NCBI GenBank assembly: GCA_002816585.1
Contig: MUCT01000007.1
Coordinates: 1 to 20,511 of the forward strand
Reading direction: 5' to 3'
Origin: SAR202 cluster bacterium Io17-Chloro-G6
GTDB taxonomy: Bacteria; Chloroflexota; Dehalococcoidia; UBA3495
DNA: 20,511 nucleotides
Positions 7,597 to 16,060 of this stretch are shown here, in pieces (positions within the stretch are counted from its first letter, which is position 1; each line of letters starts with the position of its first letter). The notes below the pieces were generated by a model. That model was not told where the DNA came from. It saw only the letters and a list, made by a program, of their open reading frames with translations, and made no database searches. A program made the position numbers and the translations under genes.

Positions 7597-8400
7597 TTAT
7601 AGTTGCCGCATCGCTTTGGACCGCTTTTCATTGAAATGCCACGGCATCATCAGGTGTTCGGCGAGCACTGCCAGCACGAACAGGCCGATGCCCATTACCG
7701 ATAGAATGAATATCGAGGCTACCACCCTGGCTGTTTGAAACTGGGGTTGGGAATAGGTGATCAGGTAGCCCAGCCCTTCGCTGGCCCCAACATATTCTCC
7801 GATGACGGCGGCGATCACGCTCACTGAGGCCCCGATCTTGATTCCCGAAAACATGAAGGGCAGTGCCGTTGGTATCTGTAGTTTGGTGAACACCTGCCAC
7901 CGGGAAGCGCCCAGCGTACGGAGCATGTTCACCATGTCCGGGTCGGCGGCTTTCAGGCCGTCCACCGTGTTGACGGCGATGGGATAGAAACAAATTAGGG
8001 CCACGACGATTATCTTGGGCGTGAGGCCGTAGCCCACCCAGATCAGCAACAAGGGGGCGACGGCGATCACGGGCACTGCTTGAGAGGCGATCACGATGGG
8101 GTAGACCGACCGCTCCATCACCCGGGAATAGGCGATCGCTCCGGCCAAGAACAGGCCTGCGATCAGCGCCGCCAAGAAACCCACCACGATCTCCCTCAGA
8201 GTGACCATGGTGTGGGTCCAGAGCAAATCGCTGCTGGCATTCAATTCTTTGGCGATCTCCGATGGCGCGGGAAGCTGCCACTTGGGAACATCGGCCAACT
8301 GCACCCACAATTCCCACGCGGCCACCAGACCGAGCAGGATGGCGACGGGCATCAGCCAGGTGGCCAGGGCAGTGGTTTTCTTGATGAAACTCATCTGCAT
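7597..8400 (-). CDS. thiX: ABC transporter permease for thiamin precursor
   Basis: This is the inner-membrane channel subunit of the import system, 267 residues, with about six hydrophobic segments: near 14-31, 68-90, 101-122, 129-145, a segment around 185-200 and 222-245. The coupling (EAA) loop that contacts the ATPase is seen as LRTLGASRWQVFTKLQIP, matching the G-A-S-x-x-x-x-F-x-x-x-x-x-P consensus of SsuC/ThiX-type permeases. Its ATG shares bases with the thiZ stop codon (TAATG), so the two are translationally coupled. An ATG two codons later is an alternative start. Specificity for a pyrimidine comes from context, not from the sequence itself. Confidence 0.9.
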   Translation of the reverse strand: MQMSFIKKTTALATWLMPVAILLGLVAAWELWVQLADVPKWQLPAPSEIAKELNASSDLLWTHTMVTLREIVVGFLAALIAGLFLAGAIAYSRVMERSVYPIVIASQAVPVIAVAPLLLIWVGYGLTPKIIVVALICFYPIAVNTVDGLKAADPDMVNMLRTLGASRWQVFTKLQIPTALPFMFSGIKIGASVSVIAAVIGEYVGASEGLGYLITYSQPQFQTARVVASIFILSVMGIGLFVLAVLAEHLMMPWHFNEKRSKAMRQL

Positions 8401-9218
8401 TAGGCGCTTTGCCCTTCTGGTCTCGACAGGTCAATCTGCGACCACAGGGGTTCCATCAACTTGGCCTTTAGGGCGCTGAATTCCGGAGTTGTCACCATCT
8501 CGTAATGGCGCGGTCTGGGCAATGTCACGTCTAGGACCAATGTTGCCCGGCCCGGCCTTGCGGTCAGCAGATACACCCGGTCTGATAGGAGCAACGCCTC
8601 ATCCACATCATGGGTGATCAGGACGATGGTCTTATTAAGGGAATTCCACAACTGCAGCAGCCATTCTTGCATCTGGACCCGTGTCAAGGCGTCCAGCGCG
8701 CCAAACGGCTCGTCCAACAAGACAATATCCTGGTCCAGCAGAATGGTCCTGAGAAAAGCGGCCCGCTGCCGCATGCCGCCGGACAATGCGAAGGGATAGA
8801 GGTGCTCGAAGCCCGTTAGGCCAAAGGTATCGGTGAGCTCCAATGCACGTTCTCTGGCCCGGCGCCGGGGTACGCCCCTGAGTTCTAGACCCAAAGTCGC
8901 GTTGTCCAGGACGGAGCGCCAGGGGAGCAACAGGTCTTTCTGCTGCATATAGCCGGTGTGGCCCAGACGCTCGCCCATGGACCCGGAAGGGGACCCGGAA
9001 AGCTCCACGGTCCCCGAGTCTGGCTGGTCCAGCCCGGCGATGATGTTGAGCAACGTGCTCTTGCCGCAACCGCTGGGACCGATGATGCTGACGAACTCGC
9101 CTTCATTCACAGTCAGGTCCACACCTTCCAACACGGGGACTTGCTCGCCGTCTATGAGATAGGACTTACTGACTGATTCGATTAAGATTTTTGGCCGCAC
9201 CGCTGCGTCCGTTGACAT
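8400..9218 (-). CDS. thiZ: ABC transporter ATP-binding protein for thiamin precursor
   Basis: This cytoplasmic ATPase powers the ThiXY importer. The 272 residues carry every nucleotide-binding motif: Walker A GPSGCGKST at 47-55, a Q-loop at 92-93 (MQQKDLLLPW), the ABC signature LSGGMRQR at 145-152, Walker B IVLLDEP at 165-171 and the H-loop His203 (ITHDVDE). It resembles the SsuB/TauB/ThiZ subfamily. It is the first gene of the operon, 61 bases below the intrinsic terminator of the TPP riboswitch, so its expression should fall when TPP is plentiful. The ATG at 9218 has a modest AGG about 10 bases before it. The stop codon overlaps the thiX start. Confidence 0.93.
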   Translation of the reverse strand: MSTDAAVRPKILIESVSKSYLIDGEQVPVLEGVDLTVNEGEFVSIIGPSGCGKSTLLNIIAGLDQPDSGTVELSGSPSGSMGERLGHTGYMQQKDLLLPWRSVLDNATLGLELRGVPRRRARERALELTDTFGLTGFEHLYPFALSGGMRQRAAFLRTILLDQDIVLLDEPFGALDALTRVQMQEWLLQLWNSLNKTIVLITHDVDEALLLSDRVYLLTARPGRATLVLDVTLPRPRHYEMVTTPEFSALKAKLMEPLWSQIDLSRPEGQSA

Positions 9219-9245
9219 CTGATCTCTACCTGCTGGTAGCTCCTA

Positions 9246-9274
9246 TATCCGTTCCAAAGGGTATCCGTTCCAAA
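9246..9274. repeat. 13-bp direct repeat in the thiZ leader
   Basis: The sequence TATCCGTTCCAAA occurs twice, at 9246-9258 and 9262-9274, with a period of 16 bases. It lies between the riboswitch terminator and thiZ. A related stretch (TACCCGTTCCTTT) lies upstream of the riboswitch at about 9487-9499. It may be a short tandem duplication or a protein-binding site; nothing in the sequence decides between them. Confidence 0.5.
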
Positions 9275-9278
9275 TGGC

Positions 9279-9314
9279 AAAAAAATAAGCCGCCAACGGA
9301 TGAATGATGGCGGC
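9279..9314 (-). terminator. Intrinsic terminator of the TPP riboswitch
   Basis: On the minus strand GCCGCC pairs with GGCGGC across a 14-base loop, followed by TTATTTTTTT. Just upstream GGCTAAC can pair with GTTAGGCC, a partly overlapping alternative hairpin that could serve as the antiterminator. The position between the riboswitch and thiZ fits transcriptional attenuation by TPP. Confidence 0.85.
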
Positions 9315-9333
9315 CTAACAATAGTTAGCCTTC

Positions 9334-9444
9334 TAGTCCGATTCCCTCCGCTGGCATTACCCAGATCAGGTTCGCAAGGGTCGGTGGCAGTTGCGGCCTC
9401 CCTCTCAGCCCGGCTAAACCGAGCTCCCCTACGTGCCTAGACTA
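9334..9444 (-). promoter_or_regulatory. TPP (THI-box) riboswitch
   Basis: The minus strand shows the conserved thi-box core: GGGGAGCTC, then GGGCTGAGAGGGAGG, then ACCCTTGCGAACCTGATC, then TGGGTAATGCCAGCGGAGGGAA. CTGAGA binds the pyrimidine ring; the ACCTGAT and GCGGAGGGA parts form the pyrophosphate side. The closing helix P1 pairs UAGUC (9444-9440) with GACUA (9338-9334). The aptamer binds thiamin pyrophosphate and, through the terminator that follows, should shut off the salvage operon when TPP is abundant. Confidence 0.96.
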
Positions 9445-9457
9445 TTCTGTTTTTAAG

Positions 9458-9473
9458 CGGGACACCCGTCCCG
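9458..9473 (-). other. Hairpin in the 5' leader ahead of the riboswitch
   Basis: CGGGAC and GTCCCG form a perfect 6-bp stem around a 4-base loop, between the promoter and the aptamer. There is no T-run directly after it (CTTAAAAA follows). It may protect the 5' end of the leader or guide aptamer folding. No homology is claimed. Confidence 0.4.
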
Positions 9474-9511
9474 TTGATTCCCGGTATACCCGTTCCTTTG
9501 ATTCAATGAAG

Positions 9512-9541
9512 ATTATAGGAGCGGCCAAGATTCGGTGTCAA
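9512..9541 (-). promoter_or_regulatory. Sigma-70-type promoter of the thi operon
   Basis: On the minus strand a perfect TTGACA (9541-9536) and a perfect TATAAT (9517-9512) are separated by 18 bases. Transcription would begin near 9505, about 60 bases before the TPP aptamer. No other candidate of this quality precedes the riboswitch. Confidence 0.85.
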
Positions 9542-9621
9542 CCGGACTCGCCAGCAACACAGCCGGGGCTGGCAAGACTGCGACGTCAGGATGTCTCCCG
9601 AGTTTCTCAGCACGGGATTTC

Positions 9622-9650
9622 TTGACATGAATCTGCGGCCACCATACAAT
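9622..9650 (+). promoter_or_regulatory. Sigma-70-type promoter of the HMGL-like gene
   Basis: TTGACA (9622-9627) and TACAAT (9645-9650) are separated by the ideal 17 bases. Transcription would begin near 9657, giving a 5' leader of about 110 bases. The promoter is back to back with the thi promoter, with about 80 bases between the two -35 boxes. Confidence 0.75.
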
Positions 9651-9768
9651 TCTGCCAGTTCAGGGTTCCCAAAAGGACGCCCGAAATCGATGCGCCGGGC
9701 ACGTTTGGCCGTTGATCGAAAACGGTAGAATATAACCAACTTAGTTGCGGCAATAAAAGGAGGCCCTA

Positions 9769-10953
9769 ATGGCAGATTGGCCGATAGTGAAATACAAGGA
9801 AGAAGGCCTGCGCGAAGGCATGCAGATCGAAGACGCCCAGATCTCCGTTGAGGACAAGGTCCAGCTATTGGACGCTCTTTCGGAGACCGGACTGAAGACG
9901 ATTGTCGTGGGCTCCTTTGTCAGCCCCAAATGGACTCCTCAGATGGAGCGGATCGACGAGATTGTAACCAGATTCACTCCCAAACCCGGAGTCACCTACA
10001 CAGCTCTGGCGCTGAATTCCCGCGGCGTGGAGCGGGCCAGGGCCTATTCTCCCCCTTTGACCATCGAGCGGGACGGATACCCCCGGCTGAATTGCCACAT
10101 GTGCGACGTATTTGTCCGCCGCAACACCAACCGGACCCAGATGCAGGAGATGGAGCGCTGGCCTCAGGTCGTCGCGCAGGCGCAAGAGCTCAACATCAAA
10201 GAGGCCGGTATCGGGACCAACGCCAGTTGGGGCTCCAACTTCTTGGGTGAGTTCCCGGTTGACAGCCTCATGATCATGTTGGAGAAGCAGCACAACATGT
10301 GGGACGAGGTCGGCATCGACGTTCGCAGCGTGTCCATGGGTGACCCAATGAGTCATTGCACGCCGGCCAAGGTTGAGGAAAGCGTGTACCGGGTCAAGGA
10401 AAGGTGGCCGGAAGTCAGCCATATCCGCCTGCACTTGCATAACGGCCGCAACATGGCCATCGCCTCGGCCTACGCCGCAATGCGAGTCCTGGGCCCCGAC
10501 GACACCCTAGAATTAGACGGCACCATCGGCGGGTTCGGCGGCTGTCCGTACTGCGGCAACGGCCGCGCTACCGGCATGGCCCCCACCGAGGACCTGCTCC
10601 ATATGATGGACGACATGGGCATCCCCACCGGAGTCGACATCGACAAGCTGATCGACTGCGTTTGGATGGCCGAAGGCATCATGGGACGCGAACTTTACGG
10701 TCACGTTTCCAAAGCCGGCCCCCGCCCCAAGACCGTGGACCAACTCTACGACATCGATGCTCCGTTCGTGGAGACCATGGAACAAGCCAAGCACTTCAAG
10801 AAAGGACCGCAGGCTTACGAAGGCGGGCTCTACCCATACAGTGAGCCCATCACCAGCCCTTACCGGGACCGGGTCAATGCCGGCACGCCCGTCTATGACG
10901 ACGCCAACGGCGATTTCCCCTGGAAGCAGGACTGGTTCCCTTCCAAGAGCTAA
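9769..10953 (+). CDS. HMG-CoA lyase-like / pyruvate-carboxyltransferase-type TIM-barrel protein
   Basis: This 394-residue member of the DRE-TIM metallolyase superfamily (HMG-CoA lyase, citramalate and isopropylmalate synthases) catalyses Claisen-type C-C bond making or breaking, or is related to enzymes that do. Seen motifs are EEGLREGMQ at 11-19 in place of the R-D-G-x-Q strand, the metal-binding HLHN at 222-225 and a GFGGCPYCGNG glycine loop with Cys259 and Cys262 near the HMGL catalytic-cysteine position. The metal-ligand Asp of R-D-G is Glu16, the HMGL C-P-Y-A-P-G-A-S-G-N-x-A-T-E-D loop is two residues longer, and the Asn ligand just before A-T-E-D is not conserved. The substrate is therefore open. 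AAGGAGG lies 6 bases before the ATG. It is monocistronic, with its own promoter and terminator. Confidence 0.82.
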   Translation: MADWPIVKYKEEGLREGMQIEDAQISVEDKVQLLDALSETGLKTIVVGSFVSPKWTPQMERIDEIVTRFTPKPGVTYTALALNSRGVERARAYSPPLTIERDGYPRLNCHMCDVFVRRNTNRTQMQEMERWPQVVAQAQELNIKEAGIGTNASWGSNFLGEFPVDSLMIMLEKQHNMWDEVGIDVRSVSMGDPMSHCTPAKVEESVYRVKERWPEVSHIRLHLHNGRNMAIASAYAAMRVLGPDDTLELDGTIGGFGGCPYCGNGRATGMAPTEDLLHMMDDMGIPTGVDIDKLIDCVWMAEGIMGRELYGHVSKAGPRPKTVDQLYDIDAPFVETMEQAKHFKKGPQAYEGGLYPYSEPITSPYRDRVNAGTPVYDDANGDFPWKQDWFPSKS

Positions 10954-10984
10954 CCGGGGACTAGCCCACCTGGGCAAACTAAGA

Positions 10985-11022
10985 ACGGCCACCCATGACT
11001 TCGGGTGGCCGTTTTCGTTTTT
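10985..11022 (+). terminator. Intrinsic terminator after the HMGL-like gene
   Basis: AACGGCCACCC and GGGTGGCCGTT form a perfect 11-bp stem with an 8-base loop, followed by TTTTCGTTTTT. It lies about 30 bases after the stop codon and is a textbook rho-independent terminator. Confidence 0.93.
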
Positions 11023-11148
11023 GCAAGTCTCTTTGTCCATTCGCAACCAACAGCCGGTGGCCCGCAACGTCCCTGAGTGCTACCATGGCGCCACTCTGAA
11101 TCGCGTCGAGAAACCAACAGGCAACCAGATCGCCAAGGAGGCACAGCA

Positions 11149-11730
11149 ATGGCCACGACCAACCCCACCGACCCCAACAAGATTCGCCTAACCGGCGAGA
11201 ACTCCTTCATACGTCTATCGGACCCTTCAAGCAATCAGGAGACTACCAGGTCCAGCCACTGGCGGGTGCTGTGGTCTCCGGGTGGCGCGGGGCATGTTCT
11301 ATTCTTTCAGAGCTATCTAACGGATAACGAGGTACGGATCTACTCCGACAACATTGCCCTTGCCCGATGGCTTCAAGACGAGATCGAAAGTATGCTTTAT
11401 CCGGCTTTCGCCGATCAGAGCATGCAGATCCTAGAAGCCGAATTCGGCAAAAAGGGTGATCCCAATACTTTCTGGACCGAGACCATCGAAAGCGACGATG
11501 ACGTTATCGCCATGACTTGGCACGACTTTATGGAGCCTTATATGTTGGTGGTGCCCGCGGGGAGCTCGGAGCGGCCTCATGGGGTATATAGTTGTTTTAT
11601 CCCGGCCAGGAAGGCTCAGTTAACCATCAATGGTGATGTGGCGTCGGGTGTGGTCAGCACCGACCGGCGTGGGGACAAAGACAGCAGCTCCGCCTGCCTA
11701 GCTTGGTCCGAAACGTGGGTCCGCCCCTAA
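11149..11730 (+). CDS. Hypothetical protein, 193 aa, no recognised family
   Basis: The start is the ATG at 11149, because AAGGAGG lies 8 bases upstream; the open frame extends 24 codons further but without such a site. The 193-residue product is soluble-looking and rather acidic, with no signal peptide or membrane helix. The middle (about 35-150) has alternating hydrophobic and aromatic stretches (HWRVLWSPGGAGHVLFF; RIYSDNIALARWLQDEI; FMEPYMLVVPAG) suggesting a mixed alpha/beta fold. The last 30 residues are Ser/Asp/Lys-rich. Strong terminators lie before and, more weakly, after it, so it is probably transcribed alone. I do not recognise the family and assign no function. That it is a real gene is supported by the ribosome binding site, length and codon pattern. 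Confidence 0.75.
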   Translation: MATTNPTDPNKIRLTGENSFIRLSDPSSNQETTRSSHWRVLWSPGGAGHVLFFQSYLTDNEVRIYSDNIALARWLQDEIESMLYPAFADQSMQILEAEFGKKGDPNTFWTETIESDDDVIAMTWHDFMEPYMLVVPAGSSERPHGVYSCFIPARKAQLTINGDVASGVVSTDRRGDKDSSSACLAWSETWVRP

Positions 11731-11816
11731 CCGGCATAGCCGGCACAGCCGGGTCTTGATGGGGTGAGGCAGGGTGGATTGGTCGGGATTGACTGATTAT
11801 GGTCGTGGGATTTGTG

Positions 11817-11837
11817 GCTGTGGAAACGGCATTTTTT
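11817..11837 (+). terminator. Weak intrinsic terminator after the 193-aa gene
   Basis: GCTGT and ACGGC pair (one G-U) around a GGAA tetraloop, followed by A and six T. The stem is short (5 bp), so it is a modest candidate. The rest of the 341-base gap up to the kinase start holds no ORF worth calling. It contains a small CCGGC/GCCGG repeat at 11731-11754 and no clear promoter. Confidence 0.4.
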
Positions 11838-12071
11838 GGTTCGCAGCAGTCCGCCCCCAATGTCATCATGTTCGCGGCGGGCCGTTAATTCGGTGTCAAA
11901 ATGAACTACCTGGCCTGTTTGCCTGGGCGGTTCCACGTCGTCTGGTTCTATTTGTGACTATCTGATTCGGTACACTGTTGTATTGAATAATGTCATAATG
12001 CCGACAATTTCCTATTCAGAATGTTCAGAAGATTTAACTGGGTTCCTATTCTTCTCGCAAACGTGACCCCC

Positions 12072-13508
12072 ATGAGTGACCAGCGAAAGACCAAGAAGCA
12101 GCTACTTGAGGATTTGGAGCGGGAGCGGGAACGCGCCCTCAGAGAACGGGAACGCTCAATCGCTCTTCAAGAGGTGTCAAACGAGGTGGCTGCTGCCCAC
12201 GACACAGATGAGTTGCTGGAATTGATCGTGAATGAAACGGTCAGGCTTCTTGGCGCATCCTCCTCTCACATTCGGCTTTTAGAGGGAGACACATTAGTGC
12301 TTCGCGTCGCCACTGGAGCCACCGAGACTTATATGGCAGGGGCTCCTCCGTTCCTCAAAGTAGAAGAAGGGACGAGTCTGGCAGGTCATGTGATGGCCAC
12401 CAAGAAACCCTTGTCCGGAAACGGTGCTGCACAGACGCTCCTCCCATCAGCGCGTCGGGCTATGGCAGAACGAGGACGAGACCCAGAATCGATTGCCGCA
12501 GTTCCCCTACTGGCCAATGGCCAGTCCATTGGCACCCTCATCCTGTCAGACGAAACGCCGGGACGCCGATTCACCGATGATGAAGTTTCCCTAATTGTCG
12601 CATTCGCCGACCAAGCCTCTTTAGCCATAGAAAAAGCCAGACTCTTGAACGAGGCCAAGCGGGAGAAGGAACGCTCCGATGCCCTTTACCGTGTCTCCAA
12701 CCTACTTGCGGGTGCTCACGACACTGACGAAGTGCTGGACCTGATAGTGAACGAGGCGACCCGGCTGGTCGGTGCATCTGGTGCTTGGCTAAGATTATTG
12801 AAGGGCGACCAGTTGTTGCCTGGTGCCGCGACAGAATCGGTGGCTGATTTCATTACTTCGACATCGGCGGAAATGCCGACCATGGATGTAGGGCAGGGGA
12901 CCAGCATAAACGGTCACGCGATGGCAACCCGAAGGCCATATCTCTCTCCTGACGTGACTGAGGATGAGTTGGCGACCCAAATGGCCCGGACAAAGTTGAA
13001 AGAACTCGGTTTACACGGGTCAGCTGCGGTACCGCTCCTAGCCAATGACCGATCAATCGGTGTGCTTGTCGTGATGGACAGAACCGTCCGGCGTTTCACC
13101 GACGATGAAGTCTCTCTGCTCACCGCCTTCGCCGACCAAGCGGCATTGGCCCTGGAGAAAGCCAGGCTCTTGAACGAGGCGGAGCGGGAGAAGGAACGCT
13201 CGGACGCCCTCTACCGTGTCTCCAACCTCCTGGCAGGTGCCCACGATACGGACGAAGTGTTGGACTTGATCGTGAACGAGGCTACTCGGTTGGTTGGCGC
13301 GACTGGAGCGTTTCTCCGGCTGTTAGAGGGTGAGGGACTTGTTCCCAGTGCTACCACTGAATCAATGAACGCCTACCATGCCGAAGTTGGCGAAGCCAAC
13401 CTTTTACTCCGCGTAGAAGAAGGGAACAGCATGATTGGTCATGTCATGGCCACCAAAAAACCCAGGGTCTCCGAAGATGTGACGTTAGATAGTTTGTTAC
13501 TCCGCTAG
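12072..13508 (+). CDS. Multi-GAF sensor histidine kinase, N-terminal part (frameshifted)
   Basis: This is the N-terminal half of a large cytoplasmic sensor kinase. After a charged coiled-coil start ([21 protein letters not shown]) come GAF1 (bases about 12170-12640), GAF2 (12690-13165) and the first two thirds of GAF3 (13215 onward). GAF2 and GAF3 begin with the identical linker [20 protein letters not shown], and GAF1 and GAF2 end with [18 protein letters not shown]. The frame stops at TAG 13506-13508 inside GAF3, and the missing end of GAF3 continues at once in another frame. Hence this is a broken piece of one gene, 12072-16057, of about 1,330 residues. The ATG at 12072 gives the more natural N-terminus; an in-frame ATG at 12021 adds 17 residues. 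Neither has a good ribosome binding site. The ligands of the GAFs are unknown. Confidence 0.8.
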   Translation: MSDQRKTKKQLLEDLERERERALRERERSIALQEVSNEVAAAHDTDELLELIVNETVRLLGASSSHIRLLEGDTLVLRVATGATETYMAGAPPFLKVEEGTSLAGHVMATKKPLSGNGAAQTLLPSARRAMAERGRDPESIAAVPLLANGQSIGTLILSDETPGRRFTDDEVSLIVAFADQASLAIEKARLLNEAKREKERSDALYRVSNLLAGAHDTDEVLDLIVNEATRLVGASGAWLRLLKGDQLLPGAATESVADFITSTSAEMPTMDVGQGTSINGHAMATRRPYLSPDVTEDELATQMARTKLKELGLHGSAAVPLLANDRSIGVLVVMDRTVRRFTDDEVSLLTAFADQAALALEKARLLNEAEREKERSDALYRVSNLLAGAHDTDEVLDLIVNEATRLVGATGAFLRLLEGEGLVPSATTESMNAYHAEVGEANLLLRVEEGNSMIGHVMATKKPRVSEDVTLDSLLLR

Positions 13509-13594
13509 GGCGGATAAAAAACCAAAAGTTCGGGTTCCACGGGAGTGTTGCGATTCCTTTACTTGCCAATGGCCTATCTATAGGCGTACTAGGC

Positions 13595-16057
13595 GTGTTG
13601 GACACCCGCATCCGACTTTTCACCGAGGATGAAGTCTCCCTCTTGACTGCCTTCGCTGACCAAGCCGCCTTGGCCCTAGAGAAGGGTCGTCTCTTGAACG
13701 AAGCGGAGGCCCGCGAGCGGCAGGCCACCCAGCTTTATGAGGTTACCACCCAACTGGCTTCCAACCATGATTTAAAGAGTGTGTTGGATCTGATTACCGA
13801 ACAGGCTGTCGATTTGATTGGCGGGACTTCGGGGATCTTGTGGCAGTTCGACGAGTCCAAAGGTGGTCTAGCCGCCGTCAACACCTTTAACGCACTGCCG
13901 GAGATACTGACCATGGTGATCCTGCCAGGGGAAGGCATCGCCGGACAAGCATACACGGCCCGGCGCGCAATGTGGACATCAGATTATGCGGCGGCGCTCA
14001 ATGACACATCCATCGTATATTCCGACCACAACATGAACGACATTGCCAGAAGGCAAGTGTCTGAGAGCCACCTAGCGTCGGTTGTATCCGCGCCTATCGT
14101 CATAACTGACAGCGTTTGGGGGGTCCTCACCGCCCAATTTGATAAGATTAGAGAATTCACCAGCGAAGAGGTCAACCTCGTCCAGAACTTGGCTGACAGT
14201 GCCGCCGTGGCTATCAACAATGCCCGGTTCATCGAGGAGACCGAACAGGCGCGAGATGAAGCCACCCAGCTATACGAGATCACCGAGCAGCTTGCTTCTG
14301 CTGGCGACATGGATAATGTGTTGGACCTTATTACGGCCAAAGCCACCGAGATGCTGGATAGTCTGGGTTCAGCGATCCAGAGGTTTGATGAGTCCAGTGA
14401 TTTGCTTTTGCTGGCTAGAACCCACAATGTAGCGCCAATCCTAATGGAGCGGTATTCGGGCAAACCCGGGGAGGGCGTCTCCGGGGTCGCATTTCTAGAA
14501 AGACGGCCTGTCTGGAGCAGCGATATCTCTACGGACCAGAGCTTGGTCCGAACAGAAGGAGACGCGAGCCGTGCCCTCGACGAGGCGGGGCTCAAGGCAG
14601 TTCTGGCGGTGCCAATCATCGTCCGGGATGAACCGTACGGTGTCTTGAATGTTATCTACCAAGAACGTAGAGAGTTCAGCGCTGCTGAGATTCGATTGCT
14701 ATCAACCTTAGCCGACAGCGCGGCCGTCGCGATTGGTAATACTCAGTTCATCGAGGAGATCCAATCGGCGCGGGACGAAGCCACCGAGTTATACGAGATC
14801 ACGGAGCAGCTCGCCTCCAGCCCGGATATGGACAGCGTGCTCGAATTGATCACCGCAAAAGCGAAGGAGCTGCTAAGCAGTGATACCTCCGCCATTTGGA
14901 GATACGATGAGGCCCAAGGCGGTCTAGTGGTGCCAGCCTGGTCTGGGCAAGGCTTCAGCGATGTGGCGGACATGGTTATCCCCCCAGGCGTCCTGTCTGC
15001 TGGGCAGGCGTACGCACAGCGGCGGCCGGTCTGGATCAAGGACTACCTAATCGACGAGTCCTTGGCCCCAACCGCCGAAGAAAGAGAATGGGCGCTTCAA
15101 GCTAGTGAATCGATTGGCTTACGCTCCGGCATGTCGGTGCCCGTCATCATTCGGGATGCAATATATGGGGTCCTTGTAGTCAACTTTTCTGAGCCTCATG
15201 ATTACACGGAGAGGGAAGCCCAACTCCTCCAGACCTTGGCCGACAGCGCCGCCGTGGCAATCGGCAATGCTCAGTTCATTGAGGAAACCCAGCAGGCGCG
15301 AGACGAGGCGGAGGAAGCCAACCGGACCAAGAGCCAGTTTCTGGCCAACATGAGCCATGAACTGCGAACGCCCCTGAACGCCATCATCGGCTATAGCGAG
15401 ATGCTCCAGGAAGAGGCTGAAGACTTGGAGACCGGGGAATTCCAGGAAGATTTGGATCGTATCAACGGAGCGGGCAAACATCTGCTGGGCCTGATCAACG
15501 ATGTCTTGGATATATCCAAAATTGAGGCCGGCGCCATGGATATCTATCTGGAGACTTTCCCGATTGAGCCCATGATCCAAGAAGTGGCAACTACCATGCA
15601 GCCCCTGGTGGAAAAGAATTCCAACTCCTTGGAGATCGATTGCCCCGACTCAGTTGGGTCCATTTACGCGGATACGACCAAGGTTAGGCAAGGTCTGTTC
15701 AACCTGCTCAGCAACGCCAGCAAGTTCACGGAACAGGGTACGATCTCGTTGAAGATCAACCGGGAGGCGAAAGACGGCCGGGATTGGATCAACTTTGCCG
15801 TGAGTGACACAGGGATCGGCATGACCGATGAACAGATCGGACGTCTTTTCGAGGCGTTCACCCAAGCGGAGGCCTCAACCAACCGCCGCTTTGGCGGTAC
15901 CGGTCTGGGCCTGGCCATCACCCGGCATTTCTGCGAAATGATGGGGGGCAACATATCCGTGGAAAGCGAGGCCGGGAATGGGTCTACATTCACCATGAAG
16001 CTGCCGGCCGTTGTGGTAGACTCGCCCGGAACATCGGTAGACCGGCCGGGAGTTTAG
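13595..16057 (+). CDS. Multi-GAF sensor histidine kinase, C-terminal part with kinase core
   Basis: The formal start is an internal GTG at 13595, but the frame is open from 13493 and supplies the rest of GAF3 ([15 protein letters not shown] and on), so this is the continuation of the upstream ORF. GAF4 (about 13735-14235), GAF5 (14265-14750) and GAF6 (14785-15270) are joined by repeated QARDEAT signalling helices. A HisKA domain follows with the phospho-acceptor His588 in [12 protein letters not shown]. The HATPase has an N box with Asn707 (NLLSNASKF), G1 DTGIGM at 738-743, the F-box FEAFTQ and G2 GTGLGLAI at 768-775. There is no transmembrane segment, HAMP or receiver, so it is cytoplasmic. 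It probably phosphorylates the response regulator that starts 3 bases after its stop. Confidence 0.88.
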   Translation: MLDTRIRLFTEDEVSLLTAFADQAALALEKGRLLNEAEARERQATQLYEVTTQLASNHDLKSVLDLITEQAVDLIGGTSGILWQFDESKGGLAAVNTFNALPEILTMVILPGEGIAGQAYTARRAMWTSDYAAALNDTSIVYSDHNMNDIARRQVSESHLASVVSAPIVITDSVWGVLTAQFDKIREFTSEEVNLVQNLADSAAVAINNARFIEETEQARDEATQLYEITEQLASAGDMDNVLDLITAKATEMLDSLGSAIQRFDESSDLLLLARTHNVAPILMERYSGKPGEGVSGVAFLERRPVWSSDISTDQSLVRTEGDASRALDEAGLKAVLAVPIIVRDEPYGVLNVIYQERREFSAAEIRLLSTLADSAAVAIGNTQFIEEIQSARDEATELYEITEQLASSPDMDSVLELITAKAKELLSSDTSAIWRYDEAQGGLVVPAWSGQGFSDVADMVIPPGVLSAGQAYAQRRPVWIKDYLIDESLAPTAEEREWALQASESIGLRSGMSVPVIIRDAIYGVLVVNFSEPHDYTEREAQLLQTLADSAAVAIGNAQFIEETQQARDEAEEANRTKSQFLANMSHELRTPLNAIIGYSEMLQEEAEDLETGEFQEDLDRINGAGKHLLGLINDVLDISKIEAGAMDIYLETFPIEPMIQEVATTMQPLVEKNSNSLEIDCPDSVGSIYADTTKVRQGLFNLLSNASKFTEQGTISLKINREAKDGRDWINFAVSDTGIGMTDEQIGRLFEAFTQAEASTNRRFGGTGLGLAITRHFCEMMGGNISVESEAGNGSTFTMKLPAVVVDSPGTSVDRPGV

Positions 16058-16060
16058 CTA

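Noticed and set aside
13508..13530. Programmed ribosomal frameshift at the A-run in the kinase gene
   Set aside because: The A-run at 13516-13521 lies after the TAG stop of the upstream frame, so ribosomes would not reach it; no slippery heptamer precedes the stop.
15119..15580. 153-codon minus-strand ORF under the histidine kinase domain
   Set aside because: It lies opposite the invariant H-box region of the kinase and mirrors its codon pattern; it has no independent evidence.
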